Source of the DNA: Candidatus Altimarinota bacterium
GTDB taxonomy: Bacteria > Patescibacteriota > Gracilibacteria > BD1-5 > UBA2023
Length of the DNA: 37,400 bases
Reading direction: 5' to 3'
Assembly: GCA_014377245.1 (NCBI GenBank)
Contig: JACMPX010000029.1
Coordinates: 1 to 37,400, forward strand
Positions 9,334-19,218 of the stretch are shown here, in pieces (positions within the stretch are counted from its first letter, which is position 1; every line of letters begins with the position of its first letter). Under the pieces are notes generated by a model that saw only the letters and a program-made list of their open reading frames with translations, was not told where the DNA came from and made no database searches. A program made the position numbers and the translations under genes.

Positions 9334-10462
9334 TGAGTTTAGTTTTGATATGGGATATATGTTGGTCGATATCCTTTAAGAATCCTGTACAGATAACAAA
9401 TATAGGTACTCAGATAAGTAATCCAACGAGTCAGAAAAAATGCTCAGAAATCATAAGGATCAAAAATATCATAAAAACAGGAATATGTACATATGATGAA
9501 ACTATTCGAGGATTGAGATAGTAAGCCTCAATAGCATGTACAAGTGCAATCATAGCAATAGCTAAAAGGAGGGAAATATTCCCACCGTATCAATAGGCGA
9601 TGATGAGGATAGGAACTCCAGATATGAATGTACCAAAAACAGGGATAAATCCAAATACAAGCACAATTAGTGAGAGGGTAAAAATAAATGGAAATAAGTT
9701 TCCACCATGAATAATACTTATAGCAATAAGACCCAATGTAGTGAGTATAGCATTGACTACTGCGATGAGCGACTGAGCCTTCAATATTGCTCCGAATCCA
9801 TTCCCAATTTTGTGAGCAATGATGGCATATTCTTCATAAAAGAATGCAAAATTCCCACCTCGTATCTGAGACAAGAATAGTACTATCGGAGCACGTTCTA
9901 TGACAAATATATATGAGAGTATGAGTCCGATGAGGAACTTGGTCAGGATGATCCCAGTATTGCGTAGATACGCAAGAGTTGTTTGTCCGATAGACTCAAG
10001 CGTACGAGTATTGACAAAATCTCCCACGATTTGATTGAGTCCGAGATTGACTGATAGGGCTTGCTCTATCTCAGTAGCAAAATTCTGGAGCTGGCTGGCT
10101 ATATGTGGTGCTCTATTGATGAACTGGATAATCTCACGGACAATCTGTGGGATGATATTGACAAAGAGAAATACAACAATAACTATAAAAAGTATATAAA
10201 GAACAGTTACTACTATATTGGTATTGCTATAGCGAAGAGCTATCTCTGATGCCTTGTTCCTCTTGCTATGGAGTCACCAAGTATGGATGACGCCCGTGAG
10301 CCATGAGCCAACCTCGAGAAACAGATATGCGAAGAGGAAAGTGATGAAAAAAAGAAGCAGAAAATCAGATAAGATATAACCAATGAGAAAGAGGAGACCG
10401 AATGCGAAGACTTTTTGGAAAAAGACACTCGAGAATACAAGGGGGATGATTTTGCGAAGCAT
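9317..10462 (-). CDS. AI-2E family transporter / PerM-like permease
   Basis: A 381-aa membrane protein with seven to eight hydrophobic segments in the AI-2E (UPF0118, YdiK/PerM/TqsA) order: an N-terminal hydrophobic pair, a long periplasmic-type helix (EIIQFINRAPHIASQLQNFATEIEQ), LIGLILSYIFVIER, FGFIPVFGTFISGVPILIIAYG and IEAYYLNPRIVSS near the C-terminus. This last element is a family hallmark. Substrates in the family differ (autoinducer-2, Na+/H+), so no substrate is assigned. TGA is Gly in IHTWGLHS, IAYGGG and FFGLVG. Because TGA is read through near the end (LNAGKV), the gene extends to a TAA that lies inside miaA. Confidence 0.9.
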
Positions 10463-10720
10463 AGTTCGAGAGAGTTATATAGAAGAATTGTATCGAAAAA
10501 GTGAGAAAAGCAAGAAAATGGATATTTCCAATATCCAAACTTAAATATTTTTTAAAAATCTTTTGACAAGTTGGGGGGGGGTATCGCGATAATAGCATCA
10601 CTTTCGAAAATAGTACTTCACAAAAACTATGGAATATCTAAGATATTCTCATACAATACGAGTATATCCAATACATATGTTCCACCAATACTCAGATATT
10701 TTTTATACAAGGATTTCACC
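10463..10720. other. Intergenic region with a TTGACA box and a G9 run
   Basis: The sequence AAAAATCTTTTGACAA (10554-10569) ends in a consensus -35 TTGACA (10563-10568). A G run (10573-10581) follows and then GATAAT (10588-10593) at a long 19-nt spacing. The same 16-nt string occurs at 27083-27098 before another gene without TGA codons. It may drive the gene at 10721. An in-frame ATG at 10571 is not used as a start because it would add an unlikely 50 residues. Confidence 0.35.
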
Positions 10721-11620
10721 ATGCAACTCACACAAAAACACATCATCGGTATCATCATCTCAGGACTCGTTCTTGTGGGAGGATACTTCGCAGTACAAGA
10801 TACTACACCATCCCAATCAGATGGAGTGAATACAAGTACTGGAACAAACAATACTATATCCCAATCAGATACAGGAGTGGAAACAGATACAGGCAAACGA
10901 CTTGAGATAGTCTCAAAATCAAATACTGGATGGGGAATGTCACCTTTTGGAAGTGGGAAACCACTGACAGAAGAAGAAAAGAAATCAGAGTTCAAGAGAC
11001 CAAATACAGAATGGAAAACCAGAACCCTACAGCTTGCTGATGGACGATGGATGACCTATGTATTTGGTGAAGGGAATCCAGTAGGGGTGGCTATGAGTCT
11101 CGAACAGATCAAGGAGATCGACAAAATATGTACAGATGAAACAAGTCCCGAAGGACGGAAATTGATCGATAGTCATGTCTGTAGTCAAGAAAGTGGAACT
11201 ATGTTTTATATGACTCCCGAAATAGAAAAACATCTCTTACTCGCTCTCTCTGATTCAAACTGGATAAAGCTTGCCACAGAATGTAAGAAGAATTTTAAAT
11301 TTATGGAAACCAGTGATGCATTTATAAATGCACAAAACGATTCTGAGTACCCACTTTTTGATCGTGTGTTCTCACCAGGATGGCTGGATATGGATCGATA
11401 TTTCTATATTGATCCAAATACTGGACTAAAGCTTTTGAATAGAATTCGTGTCAATAATATTGCCGGATTTTTAATAGATTCGTCTCATTATGGTCGTCGT
11501 AAAGATGATGGATGGATCAACCCTCATGGAGATTGTGTTGATAGATACGCTAGAGAGATTGTTCGTAATTTGTACATTGCTCAGGATCTATATAAGTTAC
11601 CACTGAGTTATACACAATAA
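10721..11620 (+). CDS. Membrane-anchored or secreted protein of unknown function
   Basis: The 299-aa protein has a short basic N-terminus and one hydrophobic segment (about 8-26, HIIGIIISGLVLVGGYFAV), giving a signal anchor. A Thr/Ser/Asn-rich linker follows (about 30-65) and then a globular outer domain with four Cys. No family is recognised. The ATG at 10721 is preceded by AAGGA at good Shine-Dalgarno spacing and directly precedes the signal anchor. None of its roughly 25 glycines is coded by TGA, unlike most neighbours, so the gene would be read correctly in a standard-code host. This may mark recent acquisition or strong selection against UGA. A homology search would show whether it has relatives outside code-25 lineages. 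Confidence 0.7.
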   Translation: MQLTQKHIIGIIISGLVLVGGYFAVQDTTPSQSDGVNTSTGTNNTISQSDTGVETDTGKRLEIVSKSNTGWGMSPFGSGKPLTEEEKKSEFKRPNTEWKTRTLQLADGRWMTYVFGEGNPVGVAMSLEQIKEIDKICTDETSPEGRKLIDSHVCSQESGTMFYMTPEIEKHLLLALSDSNWIKLATECKKNFKFMETSDAFINAQNDSEYPLFDRVFSPGWLDMDRYFYIDPNTGLKLLNRIRVNNIAGFLIDSSHYGRRKDDGWINPHGDCVDRYAREIVRNLYIAQDLYKLPLSYTQ

Positions 11621-11676
11621 TATACGAATCAGTTTTTCTTATCTCGAGATTTCAATCTTTCTCAATTCTAAATTGT

Positions 11677-11715
11677 TATAATTTTTATAAGGAGGTCATT
11701 ATGACTTGGTACTAA
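11677..11715 (+). promoter_or_regulatory. TATAAT box, perfect Shine-Dalgarno and four-codon mini-ORF
   Basis: TATAAT (11677-11682) is followed by AAGGAGGT (11689-11696) and, four bases on, by ATG ACT TGG TAC TAA (11701-11715), a leader MTWY. The SD is the strongest in the window, yet it serves only this mini-ORF; the real gene starts 52 nt later with its own GGAG. This could be a leader peptide, a standby ribosome site or a transcript-stabilising element. Confidence 0.4.
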
Positions 11716-11767
11716 TTTTTATCCCTTTATCTTTTATTCTTTTTTCTTTCATTTTTGGAGTTTTATC

Positions 11768-12493
11768 ATGAAATACAGTAAGTTGATCCTTGCTCTCTCC
11801 CTCGTTTGTATCACAGCAACAACTCTTGCAGCTACGGCTGTCGCCCCTGCCAATCGTATTCGTATCTGGGATGGTCCCTATGCTATATCTGATTCTGAGT
11901 ACATGATTGGAAACAATCCAAGTCTCGGAACTGTGAAGTCACTCAAATATAGTACCACCACAGGAAATATCCTCAAAAATATCAACTATGTCCAAAATAC
12001 GGGCGGATTAGATATGAGTAATAAAAATCTCGCATCTTTCCCTTGGAATACTGGTTACTATGAACGTCTTTCTGAGGATAGCGTTCCATCTGGTGAATGT
12101 GTGGCTTTCGCAAAGTCTATGACTGGCGTAGGCGTGACAAGTACTTGATACAAATGCAGCTCACTCATGAATTATCTGGTTTGGAGTGGTAATGGCTATT
12201 CGATCAGTCCATATGCTGCAGCATTGCAACCTGGTACGATGATCGCCCATTTTCAGGGATTAGCGAGATATCCACAAGGTCAACCATATGGACATGTTGC
12301 CATCTTTCTATCTTGGTCGAAGAACGCACAAGGTATGGTCGACGGCATCAATGTCGTAGATGAAAACTTTGTTTGGGTCATCAACGGTGTATCTGGTGCG
12401 AAAGGGATTATACAAAAGCACAAGATCCCATTGTCAGGTTCTACTACGGCAACATATAACTCTAGTGGTTATCATGTAGTTGATGTCCGATAA
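11768..12493 (+). CDS. Secreted CHAP-like (NlpC/P60-superfamily) amidase or peptidase
   Basis: A 241-aa exported protein. The first 23 residues (MKYSKLILALSLVCITATTLAA) are a classic signal peptide. The catalytic-type Cys lies in SGECVAFAKSM (about 117), and the His in PYGHVAIFLSW (about 178) is followed by an acidic stretch. This C...H order, with the Cys at a helix start and the His in a strand, is that of CHAP and related BPSL0067-type amidases that cut peptidoglycan cross-links. The single TGA (12146-12148) is Gly at residue 127, between the Cys and His blocks; without recoding the enzyme would lose its His. A GGAG motif sits 8 nt before the ATG. In an epibiotic or host-attached CPR cell such enzymes could remodel its own or a neighbour's wall (inference). 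Confidence 0.75.
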
Positions 12494-12570
12494 ATACCAA
12501 TACACATAACCACCAATATTCCTCTCGTGCAATGCGAGAAATGAGAACTCTTTAGTTTTCAAAAACCCTT

Positions 12571-12600
12571 AAATCCGCCAATTGGCGGGTTTCTTTTTTT
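12571..12600 (+). terminator. Rho-independent terminator
   Basis: AAATCCGCC (12571-12579), loop AATT, GGCGGGTTT (12584-12592), then a T-rich tail. There is one G-U pair. It closes the CHAP-like gene. Confidence 0.9.
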
Positions 12601-12610
12601 GCTCTAGGAT

Positions 12611-12639
12611 TTGCAAAAATACGTCATATAGCATACAAT
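12611..12639 (+). promoter_or_regulatory. Promoter predicting a leaderless mRNA for the PilB gene
   Basis: TTGCAA (12611-12616), 17-nt spacer, TACAAT (12634-12639), then only six bases (AGAGCT) before the ATG at 12646. Transcription would begin at or next to the A of the ATG, so no ribosome-binding site can exist in the RNA. Confidence 0.65.
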
Positions 12640-12645
12640 AGAGCT

Positions 12646-13995
12646 ATGAATGACGAAACTATCACACCAGTAGTCCCAGAGTCTGTATCCACTATCCGAG
12701 ATGAAGACCAGTTTCAGGATGCGATAATAGCAGCCAAGGAGAAATCAAAAAAGTCAGATGGACATATCAGATTCGAGACGCTCGCGACCGAGATCCATTC
12801 AATGCTCTCTCGACAAGATAGTGACGCTACTCTGACCCTCATCACGAAGTGAGCTCTCGGATTCGGATCATCAGATATCCACTATGATACTGCTGAGTCA
12901 GATGTCCAAATAAGGTTGAGGATCGATGGAGAACTGGTCACCATAGCGACACTCACGAGACCTGAGTACAAGCTCCTCCTCGAGCGACTCAAATACAAAT
13001 CCGATCTCAAGCTCAATCTCACAGATATCCCTCAAGATGGGAAATATCGTATCAAAACGGATGATGAGAGGATCGATGTACGTGTTGCGACGCTCCCTGT
13101 TCGCTATGGTGAGAATGTGGTATGTCGAATACTCGACTCAACGAAGGCGATCCCATCGGTGAATGATCTCGGATTCATGTGGACATCAAAGAGGCAGATA
13201 GATCGTAGTCTGAAGAAGAAAAATGGAACCATCCTCGTCACAGGTCCGACAGGATCAGGGAAAACTACTACTCTCTACTCGATGTTATCGAGCCTCAATA
13301 CTGAGACTCGCAAGATCATAACACTCGAGGATCCCATCGAATATGAACTCGCTGGAATCGTGCAAAGTGAGGTCGATGATAAGAAGAACTACACCTACTC
13401 TACAGGACTCAAAGCTCTCATGCGTCAAGATCCGGATATCATCATGATCGGTGAGATCCGTGATCTCGAGTCTGCGACAATATCCATGCAGGCTGCTATG
13501 ACATGACATCTCGTCCTCTCGACGCTCCATACCAAGAGTGCAGGTGAGACGATCGAGCGACTCATGAATATGGGCGTGCCGAACTATATCATCGCATCAG
13601 GACTCGATGTGATCATTGCTCAGAGACTAGTCCGCCGACTCTGTCCTCACTGTATATCCTCATATGAGGCAGATCCGAGTCAGATCGATATTATCAAATA
13701 TATGCTCAAAGATCTTGGTATCGAGAAACTCGCGAGCAAGAAAGACGGATTCAAACTCTGGAAATCAGCAGGATGCAATGAATGTGGTATGACAGGATAC
13801 AAGGGTCGTATCGGTATCTATGAGGTAATGAACTTCTCTGATGATATCCGTATGCTCATCCGTAATGGATCGAGTCCCAGAGAAATCATTACGGCAGCTC
13901 GCAAGGGAGATCTCATGCTCATGCGAGAAGATGGTATACTCAAAGCGATGCAAGGCAAGACGAGTCTGGATGAGCTCTTTAAAGTGATAGAATAA
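12646..13995 (+). CDS. pilB: Type IV pilus assembly ATPase, PilB/GspE family
   Basis: The 449-aa secretion ATPase has Walker A GPTGSGKTTT (200-209), Asp box ITLEDPIEYE, Walker B DPDIIMIGEIRD (about 261-272) and His box GHLVLSTLHT (287-296). A tetracysteine zinc site, CPHC (333-336) and CNEC (377-380), favours PilB/GspE over PilT. The N-terminal domain is short (about 60 residues before ALGFGSSDIHYD), where PilB proteins are usually about 560 aa. Gly287 in the His box is encoded by TGA, as is Gly69. It would power pilus extension at the inner membrane. No pilin, platform (PilC) or PilT gene is adjacent; instead two large exported proteins lie downstream past a minus-strand gene. The gene starts with a probable leaderless mRNA. 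Confidence 0.95.
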
Positions 13996-14074
13996 ATATA
14001 ATCCCCACTTTTATCGAGGATTTTTGTTTTTTATAGAAACTTAGAGTGTTCCATATATCACGGGTGACAAAACC

Positions 14075-14698
14075 TTATTTCATACGACTCTCAAGGAATG
14101 TCCTAAATCCAGCAAGATCCCGAAAGAGTGATATATCTAGTTTGATGCCATCGAGATAGATCGTCGGAGTTCCTGAGACTCATTTGCTATCTCAGAGTGC
14201 GATATCTGCCTCAACCTGTTTCTCGTAAGCTCGTGATGAGAGACAAGTCGTGAACTGAGCTGTCGCGAGTCCAGTAGCTGTGGCAAGTGCGATTCGGTCC
14301 TCATCAGTAGCAGCTTTGCCAGCTTTTGCCTTCTCCATTGCGTAGAGTGCCTTTTTATAGTCCAGATACTTGCCTTGCTCAGCACTACAGAGTGCTGCGA
14401 TAGCATCGAGCTTAGCATTCTTGTGCATACTCAGCGGGAATTGTCGATAAGTGATCATGAGTCGGCCACTTGCTGCATATTCCTCGAATATCGGCTGTAT
14501 CGTCTCGTTGAACGAGATACATGCAGGACACTGGAAGTCAGCAAATATCTCGACTTGAGTCCGCCCTGATCCAATAGTAGGAGTTGCGATAGTACGTACC
14601 TCAGCTCCGGTAGAGATAGGAGGAGTATTGCCAGTAGGAGCCTGAGTAGATACACATGATGCGAGAAATAGGAGAGAAGCAATGACAATGATACGCAT
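14075..14698 (-). CDS. DsbA-like thiol-disulfide oxidoreductase lipoprotein
   Basis: A 207-aa protein with a lipoprotein signal (LLFLASC, lipid-accepting C15), a Thr/Pro linker and a thioredoxin fold of the DsbA/DsbG/Thioredoxin_4 type. The active site is FADFQCPACISF (C57-P-A-C60), there is an inserted helical domain, and the cis-Pro loop is GVSGTPTIYLDG near the C-terminus. It should form or shuffle disulfides in exported proteins. The gene sits between pilB and two exported Cys-containing proteins, a plausible pair of clients. TGA is Gly in ALGDSKGVSG, next to the cis-Pro loop. An upstream ATG in the same frame was rejected because it would bury the lipoprotein signal. Confidence 0.9.
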
Positions 14699-14805
14699 AA
14701 GAGGAGAGTTATAGAAATATGTTGTTGAGTATAGAGATATGTGACGAATTAGCAAAAAATATCGAATAGTATCCGAAAAATTGTATATCCATGTGCGCTT
14801 TTCTT

Positions 14806-14834
14806 TTGCATTTTTCTCCTCTATTTGATACAAT
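14806..14834 (+). promoter_or_regulatory. Promoter predicting a leaderless mRNA for the exported-protein pair
   Basis: TTGCAT (14806-14811), 17-nt spacer, TACAAT (14829-14834), six bases, then ATG at 14841. The geometry is the same as that of the pilB promoter 2.2 kb upstream, which suggests shared control. Confidence 0.65.
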
Positions 14835-14840
14835 AACTCT

Positions 14841-16388
14841 ATGTTTAGACTGAGATCCATGTTCGTGATTCTCTTGCTCATCTTGATGCCATGTTTCGCT
14901 GATGCAGCAGAGGATCCTGGGATCGTCGGATCCAATCTGGGTCTCGACTTTTACTCGCGAATCGATGACGCGTGAGATAGTCTCGCTCAGGGAATCACGC
15001 GAAGACGTCTCGGAGAAAAATGAAACTATGGATCACTCGGCTGTTGAGCAAGTTGGCTCTCGGGAGAACCTATCGATCAGAATGCACTCAATGAGCTGAG
15101 AGCGGGCAATACCGCAATACTCGTACAGATTGCCAGCAGCAAAAAAGTCAATCTCACCACTGGACCTGAGAATAGCCTCAGACAGTGTCTCGTCGAGAGA
15201 TATAATACCATACAGAGATCGGCATATGAGGATCAGAATACTCTCGAGACAGTCGGGAATGTCGGACTCTATATGGATGGAGACACTGCTAACTCTGACT
15301 ATGATATCCTCGCAGACGTAACTCGGATCAATACTATCATATTCAAAGAAAAATATGAATACAAATGAACCAAAAATGCGAGTGTACAGGCAGTCGCTGA
15401 TATGCTCGTCGGTAAAGTGATCGCTCCACTATTTCCTCCAGCCATATGATCATCACTCTCAGGAGGAACTACTCCAACGAGTTTAACTGGAGGTATCGGT
15501 GGTGCAGTATGATCTACGACGAGTGTAGGATCATCTATACTCCCTTGGGCAGGGATCTGTGCAATTGGACCTGGAGGGAGCTCATCATCTACTGGACTCT
15601 TTGGTGATGGATTTTTCGATGATATTGGCTCATCGCTCGCTGGTGGCAAGAATGGAGGTGGAATCGTATATACTCCGATATGATCTCTAGGATGATGAGC
15701 GACATGATCTGGATCTAGCAGTTCATTCGGATTATCTGAGAAGTCAGACTACTACCATAAGCCATCTTGTGATGGGATATTCTGTATAACAATCAATATG
15801 GTGGCGGGGAGTCAGGCTGGTCTGGGCGGATTCTCCAATACCTCGATCGAGTCACTCCTCGAACAACACTCTAAGATGATGGATCCGATATCATGGTCAG
15901 ACCTCACGCAACAAAAAATGACGAACAACTCCTACCAGTTACCATGGCTCAATATCAAATTCAAAAACAAGATTGCTTGAGGTCGAATATATATGACGGA
16001 GTCTCCTCAACCCAAGAAAAATCTCAAAACAGAAGATACCCCTGAGGCGAAAGATGCTGTATTCAATGCTGCATATCGCTGTGCGATGAACGAGGCAGGA
16101 CTCTCCTGAGATGATATGCTCTCGAGTGGATTCATCGGTGCAGGATTCGTACAGCACAACTGACAGACGACTGGCAACATAGTGAGAACCACTATATCTC
16201 TATGACCCAAGGAGATGGACTCACTCGCTGGATGCTATGCTACTCGTATCGGTCGCGGACAAAGAGAATCCTACAATAGTCTCTCTACAGATCTCAATGA
16301 GATCCAAGCATTCACCTCTGCTATGATGAATATAATACTTGAGATCATCGATACAGATCGCAAGCTCGATCGACTCCCAACCAAATAA
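14841..16388 (+). CDS. Large exported protein, unknown function (Gly/Ser-rich middle)
   Basis: A 515-aa product read through about a dozen TGA-Gly codons, including clusters (SLGGGATGSG around 15688-15714). The N-terminus (MFRLRSMFVILLLILMPCFA) is a signal peptide. The N-terminal domain (about 24-190) has several Cys (for example SLGCGASW, SLRQCLVE). A Gly/Ser/Pro-rich hydrophobic middle (about 195-310) includes GGTTPTSLTGGIGG. A C-terminal domain (about 330-515) follows with AYRCAMNEAGLSGDDML and SLAGCYATRIGRGQ. No family is recognised. It is followed after 2 nt by a second exported protein and shares the promoter type of pilB. A role in a pilus or secretion apparatus is inferred from context only. 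In the standard code this gene would be seen only as short fragments. Confidence 0.75.
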
Positions 16389-16390
16389 TC

Positions 16391-17620
16391 ATGCCAATGA
16401 AAATCTTCACCACATCCGTTATTATTTTTACTACTGTATTTTTTTCGACTCAGATTTTTGCAGATGCTAGTTGTCAAATCGAGAATGGACCGATTCCAGA
16501 ACTAGCCGAATACACTCGTACAGTCGAGGCTCGTATCACAACACTCATCACTGAGGCTCGTAGCTCCTGAGGCTGTGGCATAACTCGAGGATGAGCATCA
16601 GTGAGTGCAGAAAAAGCTACCGAGACGATCGATCGGGCATTTCTCGAGATCCCAGTTTTTGATAATACATTCCTCGATTTCCTCTACAATATCCAAGTCG
16701 CGATCAATGGTGAGACTCGAGCTCCAGTTCTGCGAGATGGTACTATATTTTCCACCACTGAACAGCGGATTACTCGTGCTATCGCGAATGTTACCAACAC
16801 ATGTAGCCTCAACTGAGCTGTGAGATCAGGATTCCAGTCGCTCCTCCAGGAGAATCAGACCCTCGAGAATATTTACAAGCAGACAGTACTCGGAACTCCA
16901 ATACCTGAGACAACATGACTTTCCCCGAGCAATATCATAGTTGCTAACGCGATCACTCGATGATATGTTCCTACGGCGACTGAGTCTTGTAAAAGTCAAA
17001 CTGGTATAGCAGAGCTGACTGCCAAGCTCCAGCAATCTCTAGAGTCTGTAGGAGCTAAGAGTGAGTGAGTATTATCCGATTGGAAAAAATGAATCGCCCT
17101 ATTTCAGTGAGGTGGAGGCAAGATGAGCACACTCGAGTACACTCGGATTCAACGCAAACTCCTTCAGTCAGAGATTGCTCGACAGGGATTCTCTCCTCGT
17201 ATGGCTGAGACGATCCTCGGCAATTTCGACTGCTTCAAGTGAAAAACAATATGAGACGATAGTGCAGAGGCCGCTATACTCGCGAAGAGGGCATGTCTCT
17301 CAAATCCTATCCTCGGACTCGAGACTATACTCCTCCCATGGAGGAAGAGAGTAGATAGTGCGAGAACCACAAATGCTCGAGTGATCAGTGTCAATGAGCT
17401 CTCGAAAGAACAACAAATAAAATCAGCAATAATAAGAACATATAGTAATCTGGAAGCATACAGAACTCCAGCTATCGATATCAAGTCAGCTCTAATGAGT
17501 AACTTGATAGATATACATCTCTGATTGATCTCAACCGCAGAGCAAGTAGAGAAGCGTCTGCCAACTATGTATACCAATTGTATGAAGTCTCAGTCATCTA
17601 TATCTTGCCCAAAACCCTAG
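16391..17620 (+). CDS. Exported Cys-containing helical protein, unknown function
   Basis: A 409-aa product starting 2 nt after the previous stop, certainly in the same transcript. An N-terminal signal peptide (KIFTTSVIIFTTVFFSTQIFA) is followed by a mostly helical exported chain with spaced Cys (DASCQIENG, SSGGCGITRG, NTCSLNGAV, ESCKSQTG, NFDCFKG, KRACLSNP, YTNCMKS), suited to disulfides made by the nearby DsbA-like lipoprotein. There is no recognisable domain. Roughly a dozen TGA codons are read as Gly. It ends at TAG, 3 nt before the convergent dnaX stop. The pair resembles accessory proteins of surface machines, but this is inference from neighbourhood and export signals alone. Confidence 0.75.
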
Positions 17621-17623
17621 AAT

Positions 17624-19117
17624 CTAGAATACGACATCTGCGATACTGACTCCAGGCATTCACTCGAGTCGACATACCACACTCCAGCTATTGCTATAGA
17701 GATTACCTAGAGTCTCGATGACTATATTTCTCATAGCGGGTGTGTTGGCTCTATTGTAGTGCCACTCTTTTGAGAATATGAGAGTGAGGCTATTTTTTGT
17801 ATGTTCAAATCGGGCGGTTTTGAGATCGAGAACGAGCGTTGATTTTGTTTTTTTGATCTCTTCGAGGAGATGGATGTAATTAAAATTGGAACTGGATATA
17901 TTTTTTGGTCATTCTGTAGGCATAACTACCCCTTGAGTGCTAATCTGCTCTGCTAGTTCTATTTTATCTTTCTCCTCCTTTTTCTTTTTGCTTTCAACTT
18001 GAGTACTAGGTGTGACGTTATTTTCTTGGGCTTGTAAATTTTTTTCATCCTGTAGGGATCTACCTATCTTCTGATTTTCTTCTTTTGTTGCAGATTTCTC
18101 TCCCCTTGCCACTGCCCGAAGTAGCGTGATCTCGATGAGGAGTCAGCCATCAGCTATAGAACGGATTCGACTGTATGCAGACTCGAATATGGCGAATATC
18201 TCACTATACTCTGCGAAATTCGCTGTATTATTTTTCCCGAGAAAACTCGACATCATCGCATCTCGGAGTCCGTAGAGAATCTGATCAAATAGTCCTCGCA
18301 CCTCAGCATGACGAGAACGGAGTGTATCGAGTATGGTCATCATCCGCACTTTGTCAGCAGTCACGATAGTCTCTATGATCTCCTCGATGAGTGAGTCTTC
18401 GATGAGTGAGAGTGTTGATCTTACATAGTCGGTCGATATCTCGCTATTGACTGTACTCTGCTCAGTCAGAGTCAGAGCATCACGCAAGGCTCCTCGAGCG
18501 GCTTGAGCAATGATCTCAAGTGCTTCTTGTTCTGCCCTGATCCCTTCTTGTCCACATACATATTCTAGCCGCTTCACGATATCTGCTTCGGATATTTTTT
18601 TGAAGTCAAACCTGAGTGAACGTGATCGGATCGTCTCAAGAACCTTGTCAATCTCGGTCGTTGCTAGGATGAACTTTACATGTTTTGGTGGTTCTTCGAG
18701 GGTCTTGAGGAGAGCATTGAACGATGGAGTTGAGAGCATATGCACCTCATCTATGATATATACTTTGTATTTTCATTGATTGGGTTCAAATCTCGCCTTC
18801 TCGATCAGATCACGGATATGGTCTACTCCAGTATGGCTCGCAGCATCGATCTCGATACAATCGAGCATATTCCCCTGGTCAAATGCTATACAATGAGCGC
18901 AGATATGGCATGGATTCCCATTTTGCAAATCCAGACAATTGACTCACTTAGCAAGTATACGAGCAGTCGTCGTCTTGCCAGTTCCACGAGAACCCGTCAG
19001 GATATATGCGTGACCGACACGACCCTGGATGAGTGAGGTACGTAGTACTGTGGATATGGCATCCTGTCATATAACAGAGTCCCAATCGCGAGGACGATAT
19101 TTGGTATAAAGAGACAT
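17624..19117 (-). CDS. dnaX: DNA polymerase III subunit gamma/tau
   Basis: The 497-aa clamp-loader ATPase starts [19 protein letters not shown], where the invariant Gly is a TGA codon. Walker A is GSRGTGKTT (42-50), the zinc site is C61, C70, C73 and C76 (NPCHICAHC), Walker B is IIDEVHML (about 122-129), then [11 protein letters not shown], the sensor-1 region [10 protein letters not shown] and RCRxxxF-like SRSLRFDF. Domain III ends near residue 340. A Lys/Glu/Gln-rich linker (about 340-405) and a short C-terminal domain (about 410-495) follow, like a small tau tail. It loads the sliding clamp during replication. No clear tau/gamma frameshift signal was seen. The gene is single-copy here and convergent with the exported pair. 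Confidence 0.95.
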
Positions 19118-19218
19118 ATATAAGCAAAAAAGAAGTATCAATACTATATGAAAAAGTGATCAAAAAACAATCAAAAAATCCCACCTGAGATGAGAGATAG
19201 AATTTATTCGTAAGCAAA

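Noticed and set aside
10571-10720. Upstream start MGGGIAIIAS for the gene at 10721
   Set aside because: It would place 50 odd residues before a clear signal anchor; the ATG at 10721 has an AAGGA site.
13999-14035. Hairpin between pilB and the DsbA-like gene
   Set aside because: Only 4-5 paired bases (ATCC/GGAT) before a T-rich stretch; possibly a weak bidirectional terminator but too weak to list.
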